Positions 1-13,200 of a stretch of DNA of 64,000 bases are shown here, one piece after another. Origin of the DNA: Pachyseris speciosa (Eukaryota > Cnidaria > Anthozoa > Scleractinia > Pachyseridae). The notes under the pieces were generated by a model that did no database searches, was not told the DNA's origin, and saw only the letters and a program-made list of their open reading frames with translations. The position numbers were made by a program, and so were the translations under genes. The stretch lies in NCBI GenBank assembly GCA_016490735.1, contig JAEMWC010000161.1, positions 654,501 through 718,500 on the forward strand. The letters run 5' to 3'. The stretch's first letter is position 1; every line of letters begins with the position of its first letter.

Positions 1-52
1 GTCAAGACTGTCACCTAGCATTTGATGAAAGTTTTGATAGTTTTTGGCTTAC

Positions 53-136
53 ATTGAATTTGTATCCTTGCACTATCTTCGGGGGAGGGTTGTCACTGTC
101 ATAATGTGTTTGATTGTATTTATTCCACTCATATCC
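53..136 (-). CDS. CACTN: cactin exon 21 (last exon inside the window)
   Basis: Twenty-eight codons starting GYEWNKYNQTHYDSDNPPPK and ending VQGYKFN, with donor GTAAGC. The next exon, which should begin near IFYPDLIDK and carry the stop codon, lies beyond base 1. Confidence 0.95.
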
Positions 137-1177
137 CTATAAAATTAAAGAAAAGTAGAATATTAATCAAAATCTGTGCTCAGAATCAAAATGCATTTTC
201 AACAAATTGGGTTGTTTTCTTGTGACAAAGATAAACAATGCTGGAAGTTCTGTAAGTTATTTTCCGTCAACACTGATCATGCTGAAGAATTTGTCCATTT
301 TTACTTCTATTATTTTTAATTATTAGTAGCCATTGATAGATTCAGGTGAAAATGCAAAGCTTGTCACAATTATATGAACATTATAAATAGAAAACATACA
401 TGCTGTACTTCTCACCTACTGTACATAAAGGAAATACCTTTCACCCCCAAAAAAGTACAAATGTGAGACAAACAAAAAAGTACAAATGAAGACAAACAAG
501 ACAAACTTTAAGGGGGGACTAACTTAACTACAGACTTAGCGTTGTTGCCAAGAGATTTATACGGACTGTACTTGCAAAACACGGTTTTTCAGTGTTTTTT
601 TGCCACTATATTGGTGAGACATGCAAAGAGGTGAACATGTAAAATTTATAAATTGGTATTGCGCATGCGTAACTTGTCCCAGGCCCCAACTGCGCTTTAG
701 AGAGAAAAAACCCTAAAACTTGGAGAAAAATAGATGAAGTTCCGATTTTTTTTGCCAATCGGAGATATTCCAGCCTTCTTTACAAGCCTACGTAAGCAAT
801 TGTTGTTAACGTACATACCTGCAATGATAATGACAAAATGATATGAATTTGTGTGCTTATGACGTCATAAATCTCACAAAAACACGAATTTCCAAAAATC
901 GATACGTAGAGTTTTGCACCTTGGCGATTGTTAACCATTGGCACCATTTTCGATATCCAGAAGTGTACGCCACTCCAGTTTTAGGCCTTTTTCTGTTCTG
1001 GTCACGTGACCTACCAAATATGGTTGTGACTCGAAAATCTTGTAAAACTTTTTGATTGTAAAACATAGCCACAAAACTTGTCTGTGCAAGTTATGGTTTC
1101 CAAGATATGAGGGTTGGGAACTTTCCATAGCAACAATGTGAGCTAATTTTGGAGTTAAGTTATTCCCCCTTAAAGAG

Positions 1178-1209
<32 letters not shown>

Positions 1210-4200
1210 CTGCCAGTGGTGATAATGATGATGATGACAACACTTAACAACAAAATTTCAAAGGTATAACTTACAGTGTGTACTCTGTTGAAAAATCTTG
1301 GTTTTCTTGGTCTGTACTTGTCTGCCCAGAGGTAAACCTTTTAGGAAGCCAAAAAACACAACTTTAGAAGTTCAAAAAAACAAAAAACAAAAAAAAAAAA
1401 ACAAAACCAACAAACAATCAAAACAAAAACAGATGAACTTGAAAATGTTCAGGCTTAATGCCATTTGAACCAATGACCTCTGTGATACTAGCGTAGTAGT
1501 GCTCTACTAACTGAGCTAACAAGACAAGATTCACACTTGTCTGGTCATTTTGTTGGGTTTTAGTAAACCAATGAAACATGAATAAAAGATGGTGGATAGT
1601 TCAAAATAAATATAAAATACGATTTCACATTTTGACCATCATCTTTCATGGGTGCGTTATATTATAACCTGAAAAAATAACCAGTTGCCATTTGAAGGCC
1701 TCGGAGCATAACCATCCTATGTCGAATTTTGGGTTGTTTTTCGATTTTGCCGGGATTTACCCGAATTGTTGCATGTAAACTACAATTCGATTGAAAGAAG
1801 ATGTAATGCAACTTGCAAACCACTCCCATGGAAGGTTGGTTTCTTGGTGTACGTAAGAAAAAATGCATTTCTGGATTCTGGATGAATCAGTCAAAAAAAT
1901 ACCATACAATGTGTTTCCATCGAATTGCAGTTCACATGCAGAAATTCAGACAAATCCAAGCAAAATTGAAAAACGACTCAAAATTCGACATAGGATGGTT
2001 ATGCTCCGAGGCCTTCATTTGGTTTGATAGCTCAGTTGGTAGAGCAATGGTATTGTAGAGGTCATGGGTCAAAATACTGGATCAGTTGCATTCACAGCTG
2101 TGATGATCTAAAAAACATCTTCTGTCAATTAACAACTGGTTCATGTGCCAGCGTGGGTTCATTGAGATATGAAGCACACAGGAAGTTTGGAGAGCACGAA
2201 AGATACGTACAAGTTGGTCGAGGCAAAGCTGAGAGCAACTCTAGCTTCTTGAGTGCTCTCCAAACTTCCCAGGCAAGTGCTTCATATTTTGATGAACACA
2301 TAGCTGACGCATGAGCCAATTGCTTTATAATATTTTCAATGCCGTAGTTTAACACCAACATCCTCAACGTACACAATGGGAATATCATGCATGCTTGTGG
2401 AAGTGAATTTGATTACACGAATTTACTAGCTACATGTATGTTATATAATTCTTGACTTGTCTAATAATTTTTGTTGCCTATTGCTGACTGATTAAACATT
2501 GATACCAGGCCCTGTACTAATAATTATTGCCAAACACAGCTAAAGCTTTGTTTTGATATGCATATAATGGTGCTGTAAACAGTTTAGGATTGCAAACAGT
2601 TTGTGTAAATAAAAACACCTCAAGTTGCAAATGAATCGTCAAAGATTGCAAAGAAGATGCAACAGAAAATGGGTTTGCGACATCTCATGAGGGAAAGTGA
2701 AATGGATGTACTATTAATTGCAAACTGTTTGTGATCAATAATGGCTATGATTTTTTAAACAAGTGGCAAGTTTTGGTAATGATATCAAGGTGTTTTAGTA
2801 GTTGCAGCCCAAGAAAACAGAACCCCTTGAACAAAATAACAAATAGCTGGAAAGGTTTACAAATATATATTATAGGCAAACAGTTTGTGATATTCTTACG
2901 CATGTACGGAAACAGCTTAAGTTACCTTCTGTGTAACAGGTACAGGAACATTAAATGATTCCTCGTCAGGACCCATTCCTTTACTGGCCTCACTCGCAAC
3001 CATTCCTGCTGAGATTACACTCTTGTCCTTCACAAAACAAAACAAAAACAATGTCAATGCTTTCTGGAGTTTTAAACACCCAATTAAAAGTCAACACAGC
3101 CCTTTTCACTCCTAGTAAGAGCACCATTGGTTTCTGGAACCAAGTGATACTTTTGCAGGGACCAGTGGTTAGCCCCTAGCTGAGCCTCTACCCAACCTAT
3201 AGAAATACATTAGTAGGACAGAACAGAATATCAGGAACTAGAGTATGCTCCCTAACCTTTACAATAAGTGTGTGAGCTCTTTATGTTTCTGAGCTTTCAG
3301 TTTTAAGTGCTGAGGTTCAGTGAAGGATACATTGCCCAATGTCCATGGATGTACCTAAACTCAGAGGCAGATGTTGAGCACACAGCCAGCCTGATCTCAC
3401 CATGACCATTCATATCACTCGGCAGTCTGGTGTTCTTACCAAATTAGTTATAACTGAGAAGTGGTTTCAGGTAGACTAGTAACGGCTGTCATAGTGTTTG
3501 TGAAACAATGGAAGGTCTTATAGTACAATTATGCAAACCAAGCAGTTCAGCAAAGTAATACTACCAGTCAGATTTATTCAGACATTAAATACAGTGTGAA
3601 ATTTTTTATCGCCTAAAACTTGCCAACAAGGCAATAAGCTGAGTGAGCTATAATCAAGGGATATTTCACAAGAATGAGCAAGATATTAATTTTATTATTA
3701 CTGGTAAATAAACACATAGTTGCACCTGATGAGCTTGGTACAGCACCCAAACTAGACGTCAGAAGGTGACAGGTGCGACTGCTGTTGAGCTCGGAAATTT
3801 TTTACTGAGTATCGACGTCATAGTATAGAAAAATAACTGAATGTATCTTTCATTTGAATATATATTTCCACACTTAAAATTTATGTTACTCTCCAGAAAT
3901 GATATAATGTGAGGCTGATTTTGATTCTGGTCAGTGTTGGAACTTTATATAAAGGTAAAACAAATTATCTAAAATCAATTGGAGAAATCTAGAATGAAGA
4001 TTCAAACTTACCACATCTGCTGTTCCACCACTCAGCACTTCTTGTCGCAAAATTTGCTGTGAATAAACAATAAACTACCAGTTAGTCCAGCAACTACCGG
4101 TGAAGGCTGTGGTTGTGTTAAATTTGTTTTTAGTTTACCATTTCCCACGATACAGAAAATGGAAAATCAAAATGAAAAACAACTTTAAACCACAACGTAA

Positions 4201-7200
4201 TCTTAACTAAGCTCAACTGGCCTCATACATACTAATGCATTTTCAAAAAGTCTCCACTTTCATCTTGCCAAAAATGCAACAAACTATAATTGTCATCCAC
4301 ACTACCATTTTTGTATTGTTTTCATCTGCCCACACTAATAATTATTACTGCTTAAAACATTAATGATGAAAGCCACTGGAACCTGAAATTTTATTGTCAA
4401 GTAATACAATTTTGTTCACAAAGTTACTCCACAACACATTTCTTTTTCTAAACAAATTGGTGTGGATGGGGGCCCCAGCACTTGACACTTCTTCCTGGAT
4501 TAGGGTTTACTGTGACAAGTTTCAAGACAATCAATTTGTTAAAAAAACGAAACAAACAAAAACACAAACACAAACAAACAAACAAAAAACATTCAGGAAA
4601 ATCAATGATTATCTCAAAGACACTCACCAGCTGTTCCAAATCCTCTGTTGGATCAACAATCATACCCTATGAAGGAAAAGTTGTTTATTGAAACTAAGAT
4701 ATAACAAGCACACTTAAAAATGCATTTATTTATTAACAAGCATTATTAATAATAATCTTCAGTGTTTCTGATAAGAAAGGTGTGAGGTGAAAAACCTGAC
4801 AAAGCCGGCTTCCTGAGCTAGCACACTGATCGACACTATTAAAGGTAAAGAAGTTTAAGAAAGACATAATTATGCCTACTGACTCCTTAAAAATAATATT
4901 GTCAAGATGATTATACAAGTAGAGTTCATAATGATATTACCCTTGGCAAAAGTAAAAAAAAAAGTTTCGAAAATGTCTCGTAATTGAATGGTGGCAATTT
5001 TTTTAACTTAGAGAAGATGAGCACTACTGACAGTGTACCTCTTCAACATCATTAAACTTAAGTAGCCTGGGGCTGTAATTTCCTGCATCATAAGATGCAT
5101 AACCTAGAAATGAAAAAAAAAAACCTTGGTGAGCAAATAAAGCAATTTTCCTTCGTAGCCATTATTTGGGTCATCACGCAATGCTACTCCCCACTAACGG
5201 CTGTTCACTCGAGCTTTACATTAATAAGGAGCAGGCTCCCATTTTCTAGAAACCCAGTCCTAGTCCTCGTCTTGTTGTGTTTTTGGTGGCGAATAAAACG
5301 AGAAATATGATTGGCACAGCTGCCAAGAATTACTTGCAATTTATTGGTTCTTGGTAACAAAGGGAAAGGAATGCAGAGCTCGAGTGAGCAGCCGTTAGTA
5401 AAAAACAAAACATCTTGTAAATATATAAAACTTCCTTTGAATATTTATACAACTTGAGGCACAAATACAAAACTTGTTTCAAACATTTGACTTGGTTCAC
5501 ACAAATAGGACTTGTCAGCTTGGTGCGCTGCAAAGTTGGATATTTCTACATCGAGTTATATCTATATGAAACAAGTATTATATATTTAGGAGAAGTCTTA
5601 TATATATATATATATATATATCAAAGACTGAAGTATTTTTGTCCGTTTTGGCTCAAGTTTTACTTAGCCCAAATACATTCAGCCACATTTATTTAATAAT
5701 TATTTTTATTAATAAATGAGAATATCAGCTTTTAACCTTCTTCTGTAAGGTCCTGCTCTGTGTAAACACTTGCTTCTGTATCTCCTAGTTCATGAGATTT
5801 TTCTTCTGGTTTGCTTTCTCCTTCCTCTTCATTCTCTCTGACTTCTTTCTCACCAGATGTATTTTCTTGCGAGACAGATTCTGATTTCGTCCCTTTGTCT
5901 TCTGGTTCAGACTCAGATTCTGAGTCAGACAAATGAATTTCACCTGCAGACTGGCTCATCATCTCTGATTTCTGAACAGCAAGAATGATCAGCTGAGACT
6001 TAATAGAGCGCTTTTCAATTGAGTGTCGAAAGTAATTATGGTTTTGCTTTGCTTTTGCATTGCTTCGCTCTGTGATTGGCTAGGAAAACTCGCGCCACTT
6101 TCTCAACCAATGAGAAGCAAAACCAAAACCAATCATGACTTGCATGCGCGTATTTTCCTGCGCTTTACGCCGGCTACATGTAATTGCTTCATATTCTGAT
6201 TGGCTCATTGCACTGCTTACTTCTGTTGTGATTGGTCAGAGTAATTGCTTTGCTTTTGGTTTTACGACACTCAATTGAAAAGCGCTCTAATATATGTAGG
6301 GCTAGATGTATTCCTAAAATCTTCAGGCCAAGAGAGAGATCTCCACCTTTAAGACAACCACAATGTAAAGTAGAAGAATGCACAGCAGTTTATTATTAGT
6401 TATTTGTTTGACACTCAAAGCTTCAACACTTGTTAAGAATTACTGGTCGGAATTGTCTATCCTGGCAGCTCTTTCGATAACTTCTGAAGTAGGCACATAA
6501 CTCAAAAAGTATCCAGTGGCCAAGACCTTTTTCTGGGAATACAACAGAGAGGAGGAGACTGGTGTCTTCAGGTTACCTTATTATAGGAATATAATGGAGC
6601 ATGTTAACAACGCAAACAAAATTTATGTGTTATAAAATCAGGGTTCGTACTCTTTTTTAGACTAAAAATTCAAGGACTTTTCAAGGACATTCCAGGACAA
6701 AATTCCAATTTTGCAAGCACTCCATCCAGCAAAAAATGCCATTAAAATGTGATACCAGACGATCGGATTTAAGGGATAACTGCAAGATTTGTTCAAGACT
6801 AAGTTTTTTTCTAGTTCTTCCACTAAGTGGAAACAGTCAAACAGCAAATTTCAAGGTTTTTCAAGGACCCAATGTACTTTTCACGGACTTTCAAGGCCTT
6901 GAATTTTCTTTTTTCAAATTCAAGGACTTTCAAGGACTTTCAAGGTGCATGCGAACCCTGTAAAATTAACGTGGATTTTCGAAAAGTTATGTTTACACAC
7001 ATTTAACCCATTGGCGCCCAGCCGTTTTTATGTTTTTGGAGTGATTTTCCACCTATAAACAATCCATAGCATTCGTGACTCTTTATTTGAAAGTACCATG
7101 GAAAAGTGGTGCTGTCCTAAGGCACTGGAGGCTCAAGGTTTCGAAAATGTAATTTTGACGTAGCTATTTTTCATATGTGGAGCTACAAGAACGGCCCAAG

Positions 7201-10200
7201 TTCAGTTCTCTTGCGATTTTTGCTAAGTTTACAGCCATTTTTCATCTTTAAGTGGCTGCCTGATGAGCATCATTAAGCGTGACAATAGCTAAGAGTCCAT
7301 TTTCTCATAGAATCAAGCAAGGTGATGTACTTTGTTGTTGAATTTGGCTTGTTACTCAACGGACTGGGAATTTGGCCTGTCAGACACTTAGTACCTTTGG
7401 GACTCAACTATTGATGAATTTCTCGACCTACCACTGCATATTTTGGAATTTGTGAGCACTGAAGATGACCACAAGCACGAATTTTTGGCGGTAGGTCGGA
7501 GTGGCTGTAGACTTAGTTTGTATGTGAAAGAAATGGGGGAAGGAACGGGCACTGTCAAAAATTCTTATTTCCCAGCATGCAATGCTACAGGTCGAGATGT
7601 TGAAAATGGCGGGAAGGCCTGAATGCACTGGAACAAAAGGCTGTATCTATGCTCGGGAAAAGAATATGAACAAAAAAAGTCATTTCTAAGCTAGAACAAG
7701 GACTGAATTTTGTTATGATGGTTGAAGTTTGGTTTTTCGATGATGATTTCTTTAAAAAACATTAAGGCAAAAAGGGGCATTTTCGTCGCTTCTCTTTGAC
7801 GTTAAAAACGGTCAGTTTCATTCTTTTCCAAACTCAAAAGGCCATATTTGGTAAAAATCGCTGCGTTTCTTGCGTTTATTGGATGTGCAAATTTAAAGGA
7901 CATTCCATTTCGTGCTCACAACTGAGAGTTAAGGCAATATTCGTGTGATTGAGAAAGTTGCAATGTTTTGAAGCATGGGAGTCTTGTGCGGCCGGTTTTT
8001 GCCAGCACGGGTGCCAATGGGTTAATTAATGCAATTTTCCTGTACGTTTGCATAATTAAGACGCGAATTTGATATTTGATATTTTTTTGCGCTTATTTCG
8101 TTAGAAAACAACAACGTCCAACAACAAAATTTAGAAAAATAATACATGTACCTATTGAGGTGACTGTGAAATGGGATGACAAAAACGCGATAGACATTTT
8201 GTGCAAGAAAGTTGAAGTGAGTTACCCCCTCGGAGAAGATGATCGGTATACTGATGAATCTCAGGACATTTTGAAGTCAATATTACAATTAATGAAGATG
8301 CGTCAACGGACTCTGACGAAGACATAGATGAATTAATGTAACTTTGCTGATAATAAAGGTGTCTTAAAATAACGATGCTTTCAATTAATGTCATTTTAAT
8401 TAACAATGAGGTAAATTAAGATACTTAAATTAACGCAAATTTTTGAAATTCGCATTAATTACATGCATTGTTAATTTCCTATAATAAGGTAATAGAATCT
8501 TTGTTCAAGAGGCTGACTTCCCTTGCTGAAGGAGGCAACACTTTTAGTCAACTATTTATTTAAAAGGCTGCTGTTCTCACCTGTTTTTTCAGATCATCTA
8601 ATTTTTTCCTCAGCATAACTTGGTGAAATTCTCTGAGCCTGGCCCTTGCCATGAATACCTTTAATTGATGAAGTAATGTTTCCCAGTAGCCTGAAAAAGA
8701 AATTTATTCACTGTACAGTAAAACTAATTTGACCAGGTGAATTCAAGACCAGTGATGAATGCGCATTTTACAAGTGTGGAGCTTGCACAACAAAGTATCA
8801 TAATTTATGACTTATGCCACAGAAAAAATAATGTCACAATACTGCCCAGTGCAAACATAATGCATGCAATATGCACAAATTTTGGCAATAATGAATTTAT
8901 TTATTCCTTGCTTTCAAAAATACATTAAATGAATATTCACTAAAATAAATTAATTTTCAGGAAAGTTCACTGTTTATTATTTTTTGCATTGGAATTCTAA
9001 TAATGAAAAAGAATGTACAGCTGTGCTAAATGTTTTGTATATACTTTAGTGGAAGTGCCCTTACATGTAGCTAAAATTCCAAGCTGGCTTATGGGCATTC
9101 CACTCAAATAATCAGATGCAAATATTAACCCATTGACTACCGCAGGTTTTTACATTTTCGGAGTGATTTTCCACCTATAAACGATGAATAGCAATTCGTG
9201 ACTCTTTATTTGAACTACCAGGGAAAAGTGGTGCTGTCCTAAGGCACTGGAGGCTCAAGGTTTCTGAAAACGTCATTTTGACGTAGCTATTTTTTATCCG
9301 TGAAGTGGCAACAATGGCCCAAGTTCGGTTTGCTTGCGATTTCTGCTAAATTTACAGCCATTTTTCATCTTTAGCGGCTGCCTGATGAGCATCATTAAGC
9401 GTGACGGTAGCTAAGAGTCCACTTTCTCAAAGAATCGAGCAAGGTGATGTACTTTGTTGTTGAATTTGGCTTGTTACTCGACGAACTGGGAATTTGGCCG
9501 GTCGAACACTTAGTACCTTTGGGACTCGACTATTGATGAATTTCTCGACCTACCGCCACATATTTTGGAATTTCTGTGTACTGAAGATGACCATGAGCAG
9601 GAAAATTTGGCGGTAGGTCGGAGTGGCTGTAGACTTAGTTTATATGTGAAAGAATTGGGGGATGGAACGGGCGCTGTCAAAAATTCTCGTTAGTTCCCAG
9701 CATGCAATGCGCTCAAGATGTTGAAAATGTCGGGAAGGCCCAAATGCACTGGAACAAAAGGCTGTATCTACGCTCGGGAGAAGAATATGAACAAAAAAAG
9801 TCATTTCTAAGCTAGAAAAAGGACTGAATTTCGTTATGATGGTTGAATTTTGGTTTTTCGACGATGATTTCCCTAAAAAACATGAAGGCAAAAAGGGGCA
9901 TTTTTGTTGTTTCTCTTTGACGTTAAAAACGGCCAGTTTCATTCTTGTCCAAACTCAAAAGGCCATATTTGGTAAAAATCGCTACGTTTCTTGCATTTAT
10001 TGGATATCCAAATTTAACCCATTGACTACCGCAGGTTTTTACATTTTCGGAGTGATTTTCCAGCTATAAACGATGAATAGCAATTCGTGACTCTTTATTT
10101 GAACTACCAGGGAAAAGTGGTGCTGTCCTAAGCCACTGGAGGCTCAAGGTTTCTGAAAACGTCATTTTGACGTAGCTATTTTTTATCCGTGAAGCGACAA

Positions 10201-13200
10201 CAATGGCCCAAGTTTGGTTTGCTTGCGATTTCTGCTAAATTTACGGCCATTTTTCATCTTTAGCGGGTGCCTGATGAGCATCATTAAGTGTGACGGTAGC
10301 TAAGAGTCCACTTTCTCAAAGAATCGAGCAAGGTGATGTACTTTGTTGTTGAATTTGGCTTGTTACTCGACGAACTGGGAATTTGGCCGGTCGAACACTT
10401 AGTACCTTTGGGACTCGACTATTGATGAATTTCTCGACCTACCGCCACATATTTTGGAATTTCTGTGTACTGAAGATGACCACGAGCAGGAAATCTTGGC
10501 GGTAGGTCGGAGTGGCTGTAGACTTAGTTTATATGTGAAAGAATTGGGGGAAGGAACGGGCGCTGTCAAAAATTCTCGTTAGTTCCCAGCATGCAATGCG
10601 CTCAAGATGTTGAAAATGTCGGGAAGGCTCGAATGCACTGGAACAAAAGGCTGTATCTACACTCGGGAGAAGAATATGAACAAAAAAAGTCATTTCTAAG
10701 CTAGAAAAAGGACTGAATTTCGTTATGATGGTTGAGTTTTGGTTTTTCGACGATGATTTCCCTAAAAAACATGAAGGCAAAAAGGGGCATTTTTGTTGTT
10801 TCTCTTTGATGTTAAAAACGGCCAGTTTCATTCTTGTCCAAACTCAAAAGGCCATATTTGGTAAAAATCGCTACGTTTCTTGCATTTATTGGATATCCAA
10901 ATTTAAAGGGCATTCCATTTCGTGCTCACAACTAACAGTTAAGGCAATATTCGTGCGATTGAGAAAGTTGCAATGTTTTGAAGCATGGGAGTTTTTTACG
11001 GCCGGTTTTGGCCGGCACGGGTGCCAGTGGGTTAAAGGGCATTCCATTTCGTGCTCACAACTAACAGTTAAGGCAATATTCGTGCGATTGAGAGAGTTGC
11101 AATGTTTTGAAGCATGGGAGTTTTTTACGGCCGGTTTTGGCCGGCACGGGTGCCAATGGGTTAAACCCATATGAAACATAACACAGTTAAAAACCTGAAA
11201 TGGCAGAGTCAGTGCTGGGTTTTGAAATAGAGGTGTACATGGGCAACCTCAGGACAACTGAAATTTCAGGCCGGGAATTGATTCAGTTCCCATGCCAATA
11301 TCTGCAAATGAAATACTGCGTGCACCAAATGGTACTCTACCATGCAGTACATACAGGTGTATCTCTGCAGTGGTACAATGAATATTTTGATACTTCACAC
11401 AATGAAAAGGGTTTAATTTTCTTCTTTCGAGGGCTCAGATACACAAAACTCCTGGGAGTGAAATTAGATTACTCTGGAAATAACATTTACAAATGAGGGG
11501 TGTTCTGCAAAAGGGGCGCATATCGCTTTTGAATTCATAAAATCCAATAAAAATCCAATATATCTCCATAAAATCCAATATATCTCTAAACTCACTCTGC
11601 TTTGGCATAGACTAGAAATGGTGTCGGAAATGAAGTTCTGTACTTATTTTGTGATTAGAAAGCTAGGATCCCAAGGATTAGCTTATGACTTTTCCCCAAA
11701 ACTCAAGAAACAGATTGAAACAAAAGGATCTGATGCACGATTAATTTCTTTTGTTTGAGTTGGTCCAGTTTTAGGTAAAGGTCAAAGGCTAATTTGCTGA
11801 ATCCAGGCCTTAAAATCACAAAATAAGTCCAGAACTTCATTTCTGACACCATAACCAGTCTGTATGCCAAAGTAGAGTGAGTTTAGAGAGATGTGGATTT
11901 TAAGGCAACACCCTTTTTGCGGAACACCCTTCAAATAATATTTATTATACAATACTTACCTATATCCACAGCATCGCCACTGGCAATTTTCTGGTTTATC
12001 TGCTTTTGCATGGCTACAAGTTGACTGTAAGTCTTGGCACTCAAAATGCCTGCTATATCTTGGTTTACAGACGAATTTATACTCTCGCGGCGATCCATAA
12101 GGTCTGCAATCAAAAGTGAAAGCTTGAATGTATTATGTACATTAGAAAAATGGAACCGAAGACAGTACATACCGTATTTACCGGTGAGAAAGAGTGCCTA
12201 GTTAGGCTCTGCAAAATAATTTCCACACACAAAAATAACATACTTAGTTTTGTCTTAGTTTGTGAATTTCTAGATCCAGGCAATTCTCATCAAATCCAAT
12301 AACTGGAACTTACAAACTAACTGGAAAATCACAGTTTACAGTCAACTAAAAAAAAAAAAAACAAACAAACAAACATGATGTTGACAAATTTTGAAATTCA
12401 CCATCTTTCTTGTGAATGAAAATAAATTCATGGATTTTAGCTTACCACTGAATCTTGGATCTTCCTTTTTTAACTTCTGAAGTTCATCTCTACAGACAGT
12501 TGTTATATCCTACACAATAAAAGATGAAGTTAAATCTTAATATTGAAATATTTAAATCATGTGAGAAAATAAACAGCTGGCTTGTTAGCTCAGCTGGTAG
12601 AGCACTACACCGGTATCGCAGAGGTTGTGGGCTCGACTCCTGTACAAGTCTGAATTTTTTCAGGTTTTATTAATTCATTACTGAGCAGTTAATAAGTACT
12701 GTTTATAAAATGTGATCACATGGTTTCATATGCTATCTTTCCTGTGCTTCAATCTTCTTACAGGCAATTCTATAGCACTGAAACTGCACTTATCAACTGA
12801 AGGTGCTGAACGATATTTTGTTAAAGATGAACTCTCAACCCATCACTTTGTTAATTTTATTGGATCTGAGTGCTGCCTTTGACACTGCTGATCATCAAAT
12901 ACTTTTAGAGAGGCTATCTGTCAAGGTTGGTATATGTGGGACTGCTCTGAATTGGTTTAGATTGTACTGGTCTGATAGAAGTCAGAAGTCAGCTCGTTTC
13001 TGCACATGGGGTTCTTTCTCGTCCTTTTGACTTGAACTGCGGAGTACCTCAAGGCTCATGTTTAGGGCCTCTGCTATTCATAAAATATGCGTCCAAGCTT
13101 TTTAAGATCATGGAACATTATCTTCCTGATGCTCACTGTTTCGCGGACGATATGCAGCTGTATCTGAGTTTCAAACCACTCGGCAACACTTCTCAAGCTG

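Noticed and set aside
857..1128. Overlapping short open frames on both strands
   Set aside because: They lie within the TTAA-flanked element at 512-1169 and show no transposase motif.
10725..11179. 149-codon plus-strand and 97-codon minus-strand frames with internal repeats
   Set aside because: The repetition comes from the nested piggyBac-like copies, whose right ends lie in tandem here. No protein family is recognisable.
12579..12650. Possible tRNA gene on the plus strand
   Set aside because: Boxes A and B are present, but no cloverleaf closes. A diverged copy on the minus strand near 57008 shows it is a dispersed SINE.
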